DNA of 64,000 nucleotides, from positions 1,736,001-1,800,000 of the forward strand of contig NZ_VSRV01000001.1 of NCBI RefSeq assembly GCF_008122525.1. The letters run 5' to 3'. Within the stretch, counting starts at the first letter, position 1, and every line of letters starts with the position of its first letter. This document shows, piece by piece, positions 8,854 through 16,549 of this stretch. Both the position numbers and the translations under genes were made by a program. This DNA comes from Marinomonas sp. IMCC 4694. Its GTDB lineage: Bacteria > Pseudomonadota > Gammaproteobacteria > Pseudomonadales > Marinomonadaceae. The notes beneath the pieces were generated by a model that searched no databases, had not been told where the DNA came from, and saw only the letters and a list, made by a program, of their open reading frames with translations.

Positions 8854-9276
8854 TTATACTGCGGCTGGCAGCATAATAGTGGCTTCGCCAGTCACCACGA
8901 CTTTCCCTTCGCATTCACATACCGTTTTAAGTGTAGCTCGGCGGCGGCGCGTATTAATGTCAGTGACTTTCACTGTGGTAACCACTTCTTGCCCAATAAA
9001 CACCGGTGCCCGAAATTTAAGAGTTTGCTCCAAATAAATACAGCCCGGTCCAGGTAGGCGAGTGCCTATGGCGGCAGAAATAAAACCAGCGGTCAACATG
9101 CCATGAGCAATAGGTTTACCGAATGAAGTCGCGGCAGCGTATTCTGCGTCAAGGTGAACAGGGTTATTATCCCCTGTAATGTCAGCAAAAGCGTGAACGT
9201 CGGCTTCTGTAACGTATTTACGATATTCAATACTTTGATCGATTGAAAGCTGCTCTAATGTGTAACTCGTTGTCAT
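8854..9276 (-). CDS. MaoC-like (R)-specific enoyl-CoA hydratase
   Basis: 140 residues with one hot-dog fold. The catalytic Asp and His are seen in FADITGDNNPVHLD (D-x5-H pattern), and IAHGMLTAGFIS is the usual following helix. This matches PhaJ-type hydratases that make (R)-3-hydroxyacyl-CoA, feeding polyhydroxyalkanoate or acyl-CoA metabolism. Start set at ATG 9276, with AAGGA six bases upstream; an in-frame TTG at 9282 is less likely. No PHA synthase lies nearby, so the pathway is open. Confidence 0.8.
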   Translation of the reverse strand: MTTSYTLEQLSIDQSIEYRKYVTEADVHAFADITGDNNPVHLDAEYAAATSFGKPIAHGMLTAGFISAAIGTRLPGPGCIYLEQTLKFRAPVFIGQEVVTTVKVTDINTRRRRATLKTVCECEGKVVVTGEATIMLPAAV

Positions 9277-9471
9277 TGCCAATCCTTATCTTGTCATTTT
9301 CGAATATGGTACACTCTCGACGCATTATTCTTAAGAATTATCTGCCACACAAAGACAACCTTTATTCAACATGCTGTCTTTTTGAGTAATGTCTGCCGGT
9401 TTCGTTAAGCTTGCGCCTTGCCTGCTTAGCATTGTAACGCTACGTTTCACATACTATTAAGGTCATCAAAA

Positions 9472-10491
9472 ATGAGTTGGACAGAAGACGAAGATAAACA
9501 GGCGGCTCTTAATGATCTGAAAGCCGCACCACTTGAGACAACAGCGCCGGAAAGTGAAAAAAAGAGTGACCCAAACACGGCTATTTGGACACTTCTCGAA
9601 AAAACACTAAATGACAACCTTATCGAAAAACGTCGCGCTCGACGCTGGAAAATCTTTTTTCGTCTCTTCACTTTTTCAATCTTACTGACCGTGCTTGCAA
9701 TTTGGCTAGTTAGAGACAATCTTCAAAGTGTCCATTTGGAGTCGGACACCGTTGCTATGATTCCTATGCGTGGGGTTATTGGCGCCAATGCGGAAATAGA
9801 ATCTTCAGTGTTTGTAAGGCTACTGGATGACGCTTATCAGAATCGTCGCTTACAAGGCGTTGTAATTGAAATGAACAGCCCAGGAGGCAGCCCTGTGCAT
9901 TCGGGTATTATTTATGACGCTATTCGCCACAAACAACAGAGTTATCCAGCGATTCCCATTATCGTTGTGGTAGAAGACATGGCGGCATCGGGTGGGTATT
10001 ATATTGCCTCTGCGGCAACGGAGATCTACGCAGATAAAGCCAGTTTAGTGGGCTCTATTGGCGTGATATCGTCGGGTTTTGATGCAAGTAACTTGTTGGA
10101 AAAAATTGGCGTTGAGCGTCGGACTTTTACCGCTGGTCGTAATAAAGCATTCTTGGACCCTTTTAGTCCAATGACAGACGAAGCTAAAGCGAAATGGCAA
10201 GCGGTTTTAGATGAGACTCATCAACAATTTATTGATGCCGTAAAAGAGGGTCGTGGAAGTAAGTTGATCCAAACAGATGATGTCTTTTCAGGCATGGTGT
10301 TTACTGGTTCGCAAGCGGTCAAGATAGGCTTGGTTGATGGCTTATCCAGTGTTAACGCTATCTTAGATTCTCGCTTTCCTTCCGCTGACGTGGTGTATTT
10401 TCAGCCGACTCAAAACTCTTGGAAAGAACTGGCAAAAGAGTTTGGTGTTGAAATAGCGACCAAGGCGATTAACCGCACTCAATTACAGTAA
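9472..10491 (+). CDS. sppA: Signal peptide peptidase SppA, short form (S49 family)
   Basis: 339 residues. A cytoplasmic N-terminal tail of about 60 residues with a basic patch (EKRRARRWK) precedes one membrane segment at about 61-80. The S49 domain follows. The catalytic Ser is in EDMAASGGYYIA (Ser173) and the likely Lys partner is Lys225 (AGRNKAF). The 52-residue spacing is the same as in short SppA enzymes. It degrades cleaved signal peptides at the membrane. It ends at a clear terminator and stands alone on the plus strand. Confidence 0.9.
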   Translation: MSWTEDEDKQAALNDLKAAPLETTAPESEKKSDPNTAIWTLLEKTLNDNLIEKRRARRWKIFFRLFTFSILLTVLAIWLVRDNLQSVHLESDTVAMIPMRGVIGANAEIESSVFVRLLDDAYQNRRLQGVVIEMNSPGGSPVHSGIIYDAIRHKQQSYPAIPIIVVVEDMAASGGYYIASAATEIYADKASLVGSIGVISSGFDASNLLEKIGVERRTFTAGRNKAFLDPFSPMTDEAKAKWQAVLDETHQQFIDAVKEGRGSKLIQTDDVFSGMVFTGSQAVKIGLVDGLSSVNAILDSRFPSADVVYFQPTQNSWKELAKEFGVEIATKAINRTQLQ

Positions 10492-10508
10492 CACGCTATT
10501 GTTTTAAC

Positions 10509-10530
10509 AAGCTCCTTCGGGGGCTTTTTT
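10509..10530 (+). terminator. Terminator of sppA
   Basis: The stem AAGCTCC/GGGGCTT is closed by a stable TTCG loop and followed by a T run, 18 bases after the sppA stop. Confidence 0.85.
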
Positions 10531-10593
10531 AATGCCTGTTTTTTGTCTAGTCCTTTATTGTCAGGCTTTTTAAAGCACACTTTCACATATAAG

Positions 10594-10638
10594 ATATTTT
10601 TGATAAAATAAATACATAATTTATTTTATCAAAAATAT
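10594..10638. promoter_or_regulatory. Perfect 20+20 bp inverted repeat, likely KfrA-type operator
   Basis: Arms 10594-10613 and 10619-10638 are exact reverse complements separated by the five bases acata. The left arm contains TTGATA (10601-10606), which could be a -35 element with TTTTAT at 10624-10629 as a weak -10 at 17 bp. The right arm ends just before the GGAG ribosome site of the KfrA-like gene. KfrA proteins are known to repress their own promoters through inverted repeats; autoregulation here is inferred. Confidence 0.7.
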
Positions 10639-10648
10639 GGAGTGCCTT

Positions 10649-11422
10649 GTGGCCCGTAAAGCAAACATAGCAAAAGAAGAAATTTATCAAGCCTGTTGGG
10701 AACTAATCGAAGCCAAACAGTTCCCCAACATTCCCCGACTCACAGAGCACTTCTTACAGAAAGATGGTCGCCGCTGCTCAAATACCACCTTTATGAATGC
10801 GATTGCCGAATGGGAGGAGCACTTCAAAGACCAGCAGCAGCATGAACTCAAAGAACTGGATGGCGTTTTGCTGCCAATATTTCATCGTTTCTCAAGAGAG
10901 GTTACTCAGAATTTAGGGCAATTGCTCGATGAAAAAGCACTAGACATTGAAGGGGCTCACCAACAAAAACAACACGCAACCAATGGAAGCTATCTTTCGC
11001 TATCTAGTGCACTGGTTGAGCTTCAAATGGCCTATGACCTGCTTCAGGGAGAACACATAAAAACAAATGCACACAATGCCGCTTTAGAACAACATCTCGA
11101 GTTAGAGCAACAACGCGCTGTAATGAATGCACAAAAAAACCAAGATGCCCTTAGTCAGATCCATGTATTGAGCAGCCAATTAAAAGAAGAACAAAGAAAC
11201 AGCACAGAACTGCGCCTTAACCTTTCACAGAAAGAGGTAGACCTTGCCAAACAAGACAACAAAATAGCGTTTCTACAAGAAGAGCTGGCGATGATCAAAA
11301 GTGCACAAGAGCAAAAAACACGAAATGACGCATCGACGTGGCAAGCAATGCATAAAACGTTAGAGCAATTGGCAGCCTCACTTCAGGACACACAACACAA
11401 AGATAGAGCCGAGAAACAATAA
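10649..11422 (+). CDS. KfrA-like DNA-binding coiled-coil protein
   Basis: 257 residues from GTG 10649. The N-terminal ~70 residues match the KfrA DNA-binding domain (IYQACWELIEAKQFPNIPRLTEHF, then GRRCSNTTFMNAIAEWEEHF). The rest, about 100-245, is a long Gln/Glu/Lys-rich coiled coil. KfrA is best known from broad-host-range plasmids as an autorepressor with roles in segregation; chromosomal members are poorly described. GTG 10649 is preferred over ATG 10637 because GGAG at 10639-10642 sits six bases before it, while the ATG lies inside the inverted repeat and has no ribosome site. It sits alone between sppA and prmB with no plasmid genes near. Confidence 0.75.
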   Translation: MARKANIAKEEIYQACWELIEAKQFPNIPRLTEHFLQKDGRRCSNTTFMNAIAEWEEHFKDQQQHELKELDGVLLPIFHRFSREVTQNLGQLLDEKALDIEGAHQQKQHATNGSYLSLSSALVELQMAYDLLQGEHIKTNAHNAALEQHLELEQQRAVMNAQKNQDALSQIHVLSSQLKEEQRNSTELRLNLSQKEVDLAKQDNKIAFLQEELAMIKSAQEQKTRNDASTWQAMHKTLEQLAASLQDTQHKDRAEKQ

Positions 11423-11472
11423 CCGCTATAATGCGCCCCATATTTTAAAGTGACGAAGATTAAGAAGAGACA

Positions 11473-12387
11473 ATGAGCAACCAACAAACCGCTGTTCGAG
11501 ATTTATCGACCATCAAAGACTTCATTCGCTGGACATTCAGTCGCTTTCAGCATGCCGATTTATTTTATGGTCACGGTACAGATAATGCTTGGGACGAAGC
11601 CGTTCAGTTGGTAATGGGAGCCTTGAAGTTACCACTTGATTTTGACCGCGATATGCTAGATTGCGCGCTCACTCACAATGAAAAAAAACGCCTACTCAGA
11701 CTCATCCATACACGAATCACAAAACGTGAACCTTTGCCTTACCTATTAGGCGAAGCGTGGTTCATGGGCTTACCCTTTAAAGTGACAAAAGACACGCTTA
11801 TACCGCGCTCTCCCATTCTTTCATTATTAGAAAATGAATTTACGCCTTGGCTGACTCGTTATCCTTTGCACATTTTAGACATGTGTACGGGGTCAGGTTG
11901 CTTAGGAATCGCAGCAGCGATGGTATTTGAAGATGCGCAGGTCGATCTTTCTGACATAAGCGACGCGGCTCTGGCCGTAGCCGAGCACAATATTCAGCGC
12001 CATCAAGTCGAAGATCGAGTGCAAGCGATACATTCCGATATGTTTAAGGCGTTGGCAGGCAAGCAATATGACTTAATTATTTGCAACCCGCCTTATGTAG
12101 ACGCTCAAGATTTTAAAAATGCTCCGCCTGAATTTCATAATGAGCCTGAGCTGGCTTTAACCTCAGGGGAAGATGGATTAGATTTCACCCACGATTTTTT
12201 ATCCCAAGTCGCGCTTTATTTACAAGATGACGGTATATTGGTTTACGAAGTCGGAAACACAGAAACCGCGCTGCAAGCCGCTTATCCAGACGTTCCCTTT
12301 ATGTGGATCGAATTAGAGCAGGGTGGTAATGGCGTGTTTATCCTAACGAAAGAACAACTTAGCGACCTATTACAAGAGCGGAATTAG
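11473..12387 (+). CDS. prmB: 50S ribosomal protein L3 glutamine methyltransferase PrmB
   Basis: 304 residues. It methylates a glutamine of ribosomal protein L3 using S-adenosylmethionine. The SAM-binding motif is ILDMCTGSGCLGIAAA near residue 136 and the substrate-amide motif NPPYVD near 202. An N-terminal helical domain (FTWTFSRF-like, here IRWTFSRFQHADLFYGHGT) is typical of PrmB and separates it from PrmC. aroC starts three bases after its stop, the same prmB-aroC order seen in other gammaproteobacteria. Confidence 0.92.
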   Translation: MSNQQTAVRDLSTIKDFIRWTFSRFQHADLFYGHGTDNAWDEAVQLVMGALKLPLDFDRDMLDCALTHNEKKRLLRLIHTRITKREPLPYLLGEAWFMGLPFKVTKDTLIPRSPILSLLENEFTPWLTRYPLHILDMCTGSGCLGIAAAMVFEDAQVDLSDISDAALAVAEHNIQRHQVEDRVQAIHSDMFKALAGKQYDLIICNPPYVDAQDFKNAPPEFHNEPELALTSGEDGLDFTHDFLSQVALYLQDDGILVYEVGNTETALQAAYPDVPFMWIELEQGGNGVFILTKEQLSDLLQERN

Positions 12388-12390
12388 CCT

Positions 12391-13488
12391 ATGTCTGGTA
12401 ATACATTTGGAATACTTTTTAAAGTCACCACCTTTGGTGAAAGTCATGGTCTTGCCCTTGGAGCCATCGTAGATGGCTGTCCTCCTGGCATTGAAATTTG
12501 CGAAGCAGACTTACAACGTGATCTGGATTTACGTAAACCGGGCACGTCAAAACACACGACCCAGCGCCGTGAAGCCGATGAAGTTAAAATATTGTCGGGC
12601 GTGTTTGAAGGCAAAACCACCGGCACACCAATTGGTCTACAGATAGAGAATACCGATCAGCGTTCAAAGGATTATGGCAATATTGCCGATACTTTTCGCC
12701 CAGCGCACGCAGATTATACCTACGATCAAAAATACGGCTTTCGTGATTATAGAGGCGGAGGTCGCTCTTCTGCTCGTGAAACGGCCATGCGTGTAGCGGC
12801 TGGCGCCATTGCCAAAAAGTACCTAAAACAGCAATTTGGTATCGAAATACACGGTTTTTTGTCTCAACTAGGCCCGATTAAACTCGAAGCAAAAGATTTA
12901 AGCCAAGTATATGAAAACAGTTTTTTCAGCCCCGATCCTGAAGCCATTCCAGCACTTGAAGCCTACATGACGGCCTTGCGTCGTGAAGAGGATTCTGTCG
13001 GTGCTAAAATCACCGTGATTGCCAAAAATTTAATGCCAGGATTGGGCGAGCCTGTTTTTGATCGTTTAGATGCAGATATCGCCAAAGCCATGATGAGCAT
13101 TAACGCGGTTAAAGGGGTAGAAATTGGTGATGGCTTTGCAGTCGTCGAGCAAAAAGGCAGCGAACATCGTGACGAAATGTCACCAGAGGGTTTTTTAAGC
13201 AATCACGCCGGTGGCGTACTAGGCGGTATTTCATCAGGTCAAGATATAGTTGTTCACATTGCTCTCAAACCTACGTCGAGTATTACAACGCCTGGTAAAA
13301 GCATCGATCGTGCCGGTAACGCAATAGAGGTCGTCACAAAAGGTCGCCATGATCCGTGTGTCGGCATTCGCGCGACACCCATCGCAGAAGCGATGTTAGC
13401 CTTGACGATTATGGATCACTTGCTCAGACATCGTGGACAAAATGCCGATGTTGTGTGTCCGACCCCCATCATAAACGCTCAGGCTTAA
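12391..13488 (+). CDS. aroC: Chorismate synthase
   Basis: 365 residues. It makes chorismate from 5-enolpyruvylshikimate-3-phosphate, the last shared step to aromatic amino acids, folate and quinones, and needs reduced FMN. Signatures seen are GESHGLALGAIVDGCPPG at the start, YRGGGRSSARETAMRVAAGAIA in the middle, and GRHDPCVGIRATPIAEAM near the end. It is tightly linked to prmB (three-base gap) and ends before a terminator. Confidence 0.97.
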   Translation: MSGNTFGILFKVTTFGESHGLALGAIVDGCPPGIEICEADLQRDLDLRKPGTSKHTTQRREADEVKILSGVFEGKTTGTPIGLQIENTDQRSKDYGNIADTFRPAHADYTYDQKYGFRDYRGGGRSSARETAMRVAAGAIAKKYLKQQFGIEIHGFLSQLGPIKLEAKDLSQVYENSFFSPDPEAIPALEAYMTALRREEDSVGAKITVIAKNLMPGLGEPVFDRLDADIAKAMMSINAVKGVEIGDGFAVVEQKGSEHRDEMSPEGFLSNHAGGVLGGISSGQDIVVHIALKPTSSITTPGKSIDRAGNAIEVVTKGRHDPCVGIRATPIAEAMLALTIMDHLLRHRGQNADVVCPTPIINAQA

Positions 13489-13522
13489 CACTATTGGTCG
13501 ACGCTTTAATCGTCGTTACACT

Positions 13523-13558
13523 AAGCCGCCATGGAGGAATCCGTAGCGGCTTTTTTCT
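13523..13558 (+). terminator. Terminator after aroC
   Basis: The stem AAGCCGC (13523-13529) pairs with GCGGCTT (13546-13552) and is followed by T6. An ATG at 13531 lies in the loop and so is not a likely start for yjjX. Confidence 0.8.
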
Positions 13559-13578
13559 TTGAAAGTCGGAGTAAAGCC

Positions 13579-14139
13579 ATGCCTATCAATAACCAACAGG
13601 ACGAAATACATCTCTGCGTTGGATCGATGAATCCCGTTAAAATTGCCGCTGCAAAACACGCTTTCGCATTAATGTTCCCTAAACATTCTATCCAATGTAC
13701 GGCAAAGAACGCTTTATCGGGCGTGCCGGATCAACCCATGAGTGAATCAGAAACACGCCTTGGCGCACAAAATCGCGTGCGATTTTGCTCTGAACAAACG
13801 ACGACGACATACATAGATTACTTTGTCGCCATGGAAGGAGGCGTTGATGTGTTCGAGGAAGGCCCGTGTACGTTTGCGTACGTCGCCATATTGAGCCAAA
13901 CAGGTACATTGTTAACAGGGCGTTCTGCCAATTTGCCTTTACCGAAGAGCGTATATCCACGCTTGCAAGCGCATGAAGAACTCGGCAGCGTCATGGATGA
14001 CATGTTCAACACAGACAATATAAAACAGAAGGGCGGTGCGATTGGTTTATTAACCAATCACGTCGCCACACGAGAAAGCATTTACATTCAAGCATTGGTT
14101 TTGGCATTAGCGCCGGCTTTGCACCCAGAACTTTATTAA
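13579..14139 (+). CDS. yjjX: Inosine/xanthosine triphosphatase YjjX
   Basis: 186 residues from ATG 13579. It hydrolyses non-canonical ITP and XTP, cleaning the nucleotide pool. VGSMNPVKIAAAKHAF near the N-terminus is the typical nucleotide-binding start, followed by GVPDQPMSESETRLGAQNR and VAMEGGVD. The upstream in-frame ATG at 13531 lies in the loop of the aroC terminator; 13579 has GGAG seven bases upstream and is chosen. yjjG follows after 31 bases on the same strand. Confidence 0.9.
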   Translation: MPINNQQDEIHLCVGSMNPVKIAAAKHAFALMFPKHSIQCTAKNALSGVPDQPMSESETRLGAQNRVRFCSEQTTTTYIDYFVAMEGGVDVFEEGPCTFAYVAILSQTGTLLTGRSANLPLPKSVYPRLQAHEELGSVMDDMFNTDNIKQKGGAIGLLTNHVATRESIYIQALVLALAPALHPELY

Positions 14140-14170
14140 TAACCGTCCTAATCTTGTAGGAAATCACTTT

Positions 14171-14854
14171 ATGACGTACCAATGGGTTCTTTTTGATGCA
14201 GACGAAACCTTATTTCATTTCGACAATTTCTCTGGCCTAAAACACCTGTTTGCGCAGTATGACGTGGTATTTGGACAGACCGAATTTGATCAATACCAAT
14301 CCCTAAATAAGCCGCTTTGGGTGGCTTATCAAGAAGGAAAAATCACTGCGGAGCAACTGCAAACACGTCGATTTGAATATTGGAGCAACCGCCTTAATGT
14401 TGACGCTAAACGGTTAAATGAACAGTTTTTGGATGCAATGGCACAAATTTGTACGACTTTACCGGGCGCCGTCGAATTGGTTCAGTTTTTACACGATAAA
14501 CACATAAAAATGGGCATCATCACCAATGGTTTTGCTCGGCTGCAACAGGTCCGATTAGAGCGAACGGGGTTTTTACCGTATTTTAGCCCTGTCGTTATCT
14601 CAGAATTAGTTGGCGTAGCTAAACCACACCCAAAGATCTTTGAAAAAGCCCGTGAACAAATGGGATATCCAGACAAGAAAGACATACTCATGGTAGGCGA
14701 TACATTAGAATCCGACATCCGAGGTGGCAACGAGGCTGGCTTAGATACGTGCTGGCTTAACCATCATCGCAATCAGCACCAAACCTTAGACATAAAGCCA
14801 ACGTACGAAATTCATTCGCTGTTTGAACTGCAGCAATTATTAACCAACAAATGA
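14171..14854 (+). CDS. yjjG: HAD-family pyrimidine 5'-nucleotidase YjjG
   Basis: 227 residues. HAD motif I reads FDADETLF at residues 8-15. Motif II is in IITNGF, motif III is the Lys in GVAKPHPKIF, and motif IV is MVGDTLESDIRGG. A helical cap lies between I and II. YjjG dephosphorylates pyrimidine nucleoside monophosphates, including unusual ones, so with yjjX it forms a nucleotide housecleaning pair. Confidence 0.88.
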   Translation: MTYQWVLFDADETLFHFDNFSGLKHLFAQYDVVFGQTEFDQYQSLNKPLWVAYQEGKITAEQLQTRRFEYWSNRLNVDAKRLNEQFLDAMAQICTTLPGAVELVQFLHDKHIKMGIITNGFARLQQVRLERTGFLPYFSPVVISELVGVAKPHPKIFEKAREQMGYPDKKDILMVGDTLESDIRGGNEAGLDTCWLNHHRNQHQTLDIKPTYEIHSLFELQQLLTNK

Positions 14855-14891
14855 TTTACTTAAGAGTAAAAGAGTATGTGTTATTATCCTT

Positions 14892-14925
14892 ACTATTTCC
14901 GATAAATGTTATTATCGGAAATAGT
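14892..14925. repeat. Perfect 14-bp inverted repeat downstream of yjjG
   Basis: Arms 14892-14905 (ACTATTTCCGATAA) and 14912-14925 are exact reverse complements with a six-base spacer. No T tract follows on either strand, so it is not a classic terminator. It may act as an RNA-stabilising hairpin at the yjjG 3' end or as a protein site. Confidence 0.6.
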
Positions 14926-14988
14926 GTAACAAGCACTTGTGTCAGCGTTTAAGCACATTCTCAATCAGTGTTATTAACGACAATCATC

Positions 14989-15033
14989 AAAAATGCATTA
15001 AGCGCAATGGTTTGTTCATTGCACTTAATGCAT
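14989..15033 (-). terminator. Terminator of the MFS transporter gene
   Basis: Arms 14993-15009 and 15017-15033 pair over 17 bases with one G-U pair. On the minus strand the hairpin is followed by TTTTTG. It lies 15 bases after the transporter stop codon. Confidence 0.75.
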
Positions 15034-15047
15034 GTCTCTTTGTTCTC

Positions 15048-16205
15048 TTAAGTTGAGCGTTTCGCCATACGACGATTCATCCATACCATCATCAAACCGA
15101 TAAAGGATAACAAAGCCGCCGCGGTAGGAATCCATTCAAAACCAAACCCTAAGCTAATAACCAAGCCTCCCAAAGCAGCGCCCACGGCATTCCCTAGATT
15201 AAAAGCGCCGATATTAATAGACGAGGCTAACCCTGGAGCTTCATCGGCTATTTTCATGACTTGCATCTGCAATGGTGGTCCGCTGCCAAAAATCACAACG
15301 CCCCACAATAAGATGCTAATGCCTGCCCCTATAACGGAGGTAGATGTAAACTGAAATAACACTAAAACCACTACTTGTAAGCCAAGGAAAACAAACAAAG
15401 CCAAATCAGGTGATTTATCGGTGACTTTACCGCTAATGTAGTTGCCAAGCGTAAAGCCAATGCCTGTCAACGCCAGCATGGTGGCAATCGCGTTATCAGA
15501 GGCTTGAGCCAAGGTTTGCATAATGGGTGCAATGTAAGTGTATAAGGTAAACATAGACCCTGCACACATCACCGTGGTGGCAAAAGCACGCAAGGCAGCC
15601 GGTTGCTTAATGGCATTGAGCTCATGCTTAACATTGGGTCTGATGGAGGTTGGCATCGTGGGTAAATTGCGGCGGATACCCCAAAAAGCAATCACGCCTA
15701 ACAACGCCGTAACAGCAAAGGACAGGCGCCAATCAAACGTTTGCCCTAGCCAAGTCGTAATAGGCACCCCCACGATATTTGCTATGGTTAGCCCCAAGAA
15801 GATCGACGCCACGGCTGAACCTTTTTTATGTAATGGCGCTAAATTCATCGCCACCATGGCGCCGATTCCAAAAAAAGCGCCATGGGATAAACTGGTCACA
15901 ACACGCGACAGCAAAAAGGTTTCATAGTTAATAGCAAGCGCCGACAACACATTTCCTACAATGAATATGACCATTAAGGCCAGCAAAGCGGTTTTTTGAC
16001 TGTATTTGCTCAAATAAAGAGTAATAAATGGTGCGCCAATCATCACGCCTATCGCATAGGCACTAATGAGTAAACCTGCAGCAGGAATCGAGGCATCAAC
16101 GCCCTCTGCGATCACGGGTAATAAACCCATTGGCATAAACTCGGTTGTACCTAACCCAAAAGTACCAAGAGCAATGGCAAAAATGCCCCATTGGTAAGCA
16201 AGCAT
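15048..16205 (-). CDS. MFS efflux transporter, DHA1/AraJ-like
   Basis: 385 residues, almost all hydrophobic, with about twelve membrane segments. The start GIFAIALGTFGLGTTEFMPMGLLPVIA and the loop LSRVVTSLSHGAFFGIGAMVA are typical of the AraJ/YdhP branch of drug-proton antiporters. It probably exports sugars or small drugs; the substrate cannot be read from sequence. It is a single gene with its own terminator, and the end of the copper operon lies upstream. Confidence 0.8.
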   Translation of the reverse strand: MLAYQWGIFAIALGTFGLGTTEFMPMGLLPVIAEGVDASIPAAGLLISAYAIGVMIGAPFITLYLSKYSQKTALLALMVIFIVGNVLSALAINYETFLLSRVVTSLSHGAFFGIGAMVAMNLAPLHKKGSAVASIFLGLTIANIVGVPITTWLGQTFDWRLSFAVTALLGVIAFWGIRRNLPTMPTSIRPNVKHELNAIKQPAALRAFATTVMCAGSMFTLYTYIAPIMQTLAQASDNAIATMLALTGIGFTLGNYISGKVTDKSPDLALFVFLGLQVVVLVLFQFTSTSVIGAGISILLWGVVIFGSGPPLQMQVMKIADEAPGLASSINIGAFNLGNAVGAALGGLVISLGFGFEWIPTAAALLSFIGLMMVWMNRRMAKRST

Positions 16206-16247
16206 AAACGCTCCATAAAATAACTAAAATAATCAAAAATGATGTGA

Positions 16248-16287
16248 GTAAAAATAAAAGAAGCCAAGCGCAACAGCGTTTGGCTTC
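16248..16287 (-). terminator. Terminator for the copper operon transcript
   Basis: Arms 16260-16271 (GAAGCCAAGCGC) and 16276-16287 pair with one G-U. On the minus strand the hairpin is followed by TTTTATTTTTAC. It lies about 155 bases after the small ORF at 16442 and just before the MFS gene. Confidence 0.65.
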
Positions 16288-16308
16288 ATTAGGTGACTTT
16301 TTAAAGGC

Positions 16309-16338
16309 GTTAATTTTAAGTAGCTACTTAAAATTAAC
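16309..16338. repeat. 30-bp perfect palindrome without spacer
   Basis: Bases 16309-16323 and 16324-16338 are exact reverse complements; the centre is AAGTAGCTACTT. It lies between the copper operon and the MFS gene. A loopless palindrome folds poorly as RNA, so a DNA-binding site is as likely as a hairpin. No matching site was noticed elsewhere in the window. Confidence 0.65.
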
Positions 16339-16441
16339 TCCTAGGGTGAGTATTTTACACCAGATACTGAGCGAATGCTTTTCGAAACACCCTTAGCTAC
16401 TCTTTATTTCAATTTGAGAATATTTATTTAAAAGGTAACGT

Positions 16442-16549
16442 TTAAGATGTCTTGGTCTTTCTTGGCCACCAGAACCAGTAAACGACAAAAATGATGAGCA
16501 GCAATCCGATTACATTAACGAGTCCATTAGTCAGTATATTAATGAGCAT
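16442..16549 (-). CDS. 35-residue single-span membrane peptide in the copper operon
   Basis: The start ATG (16549) overlaps the last codons of the copper ATPase gene by 11 bases. GAGG lies nine bases upstream of it, so translation is probably coupled. The peptide is one hydrophobic segment (residues ~10-28, GLVNVIGLLLIIFVVYWFWW) with a basic C-terminal tail PRKTKTS. No family was recognised. Its position suggests a small partner of the ATPase; this is inference. Confidence 0.55.
   Translation of the reverse strand: MLINILTNGLVNVIGLLLIIFVVYWFWWPRKTKTS

Noticed and set aside
10637..11422. Partition (ParB-like) system around the KfrA-like gene
   Set aside because: No parA, parB or plasmid replication gene lies nearby; only the KfrA-like gene and its inverted repeat are present.
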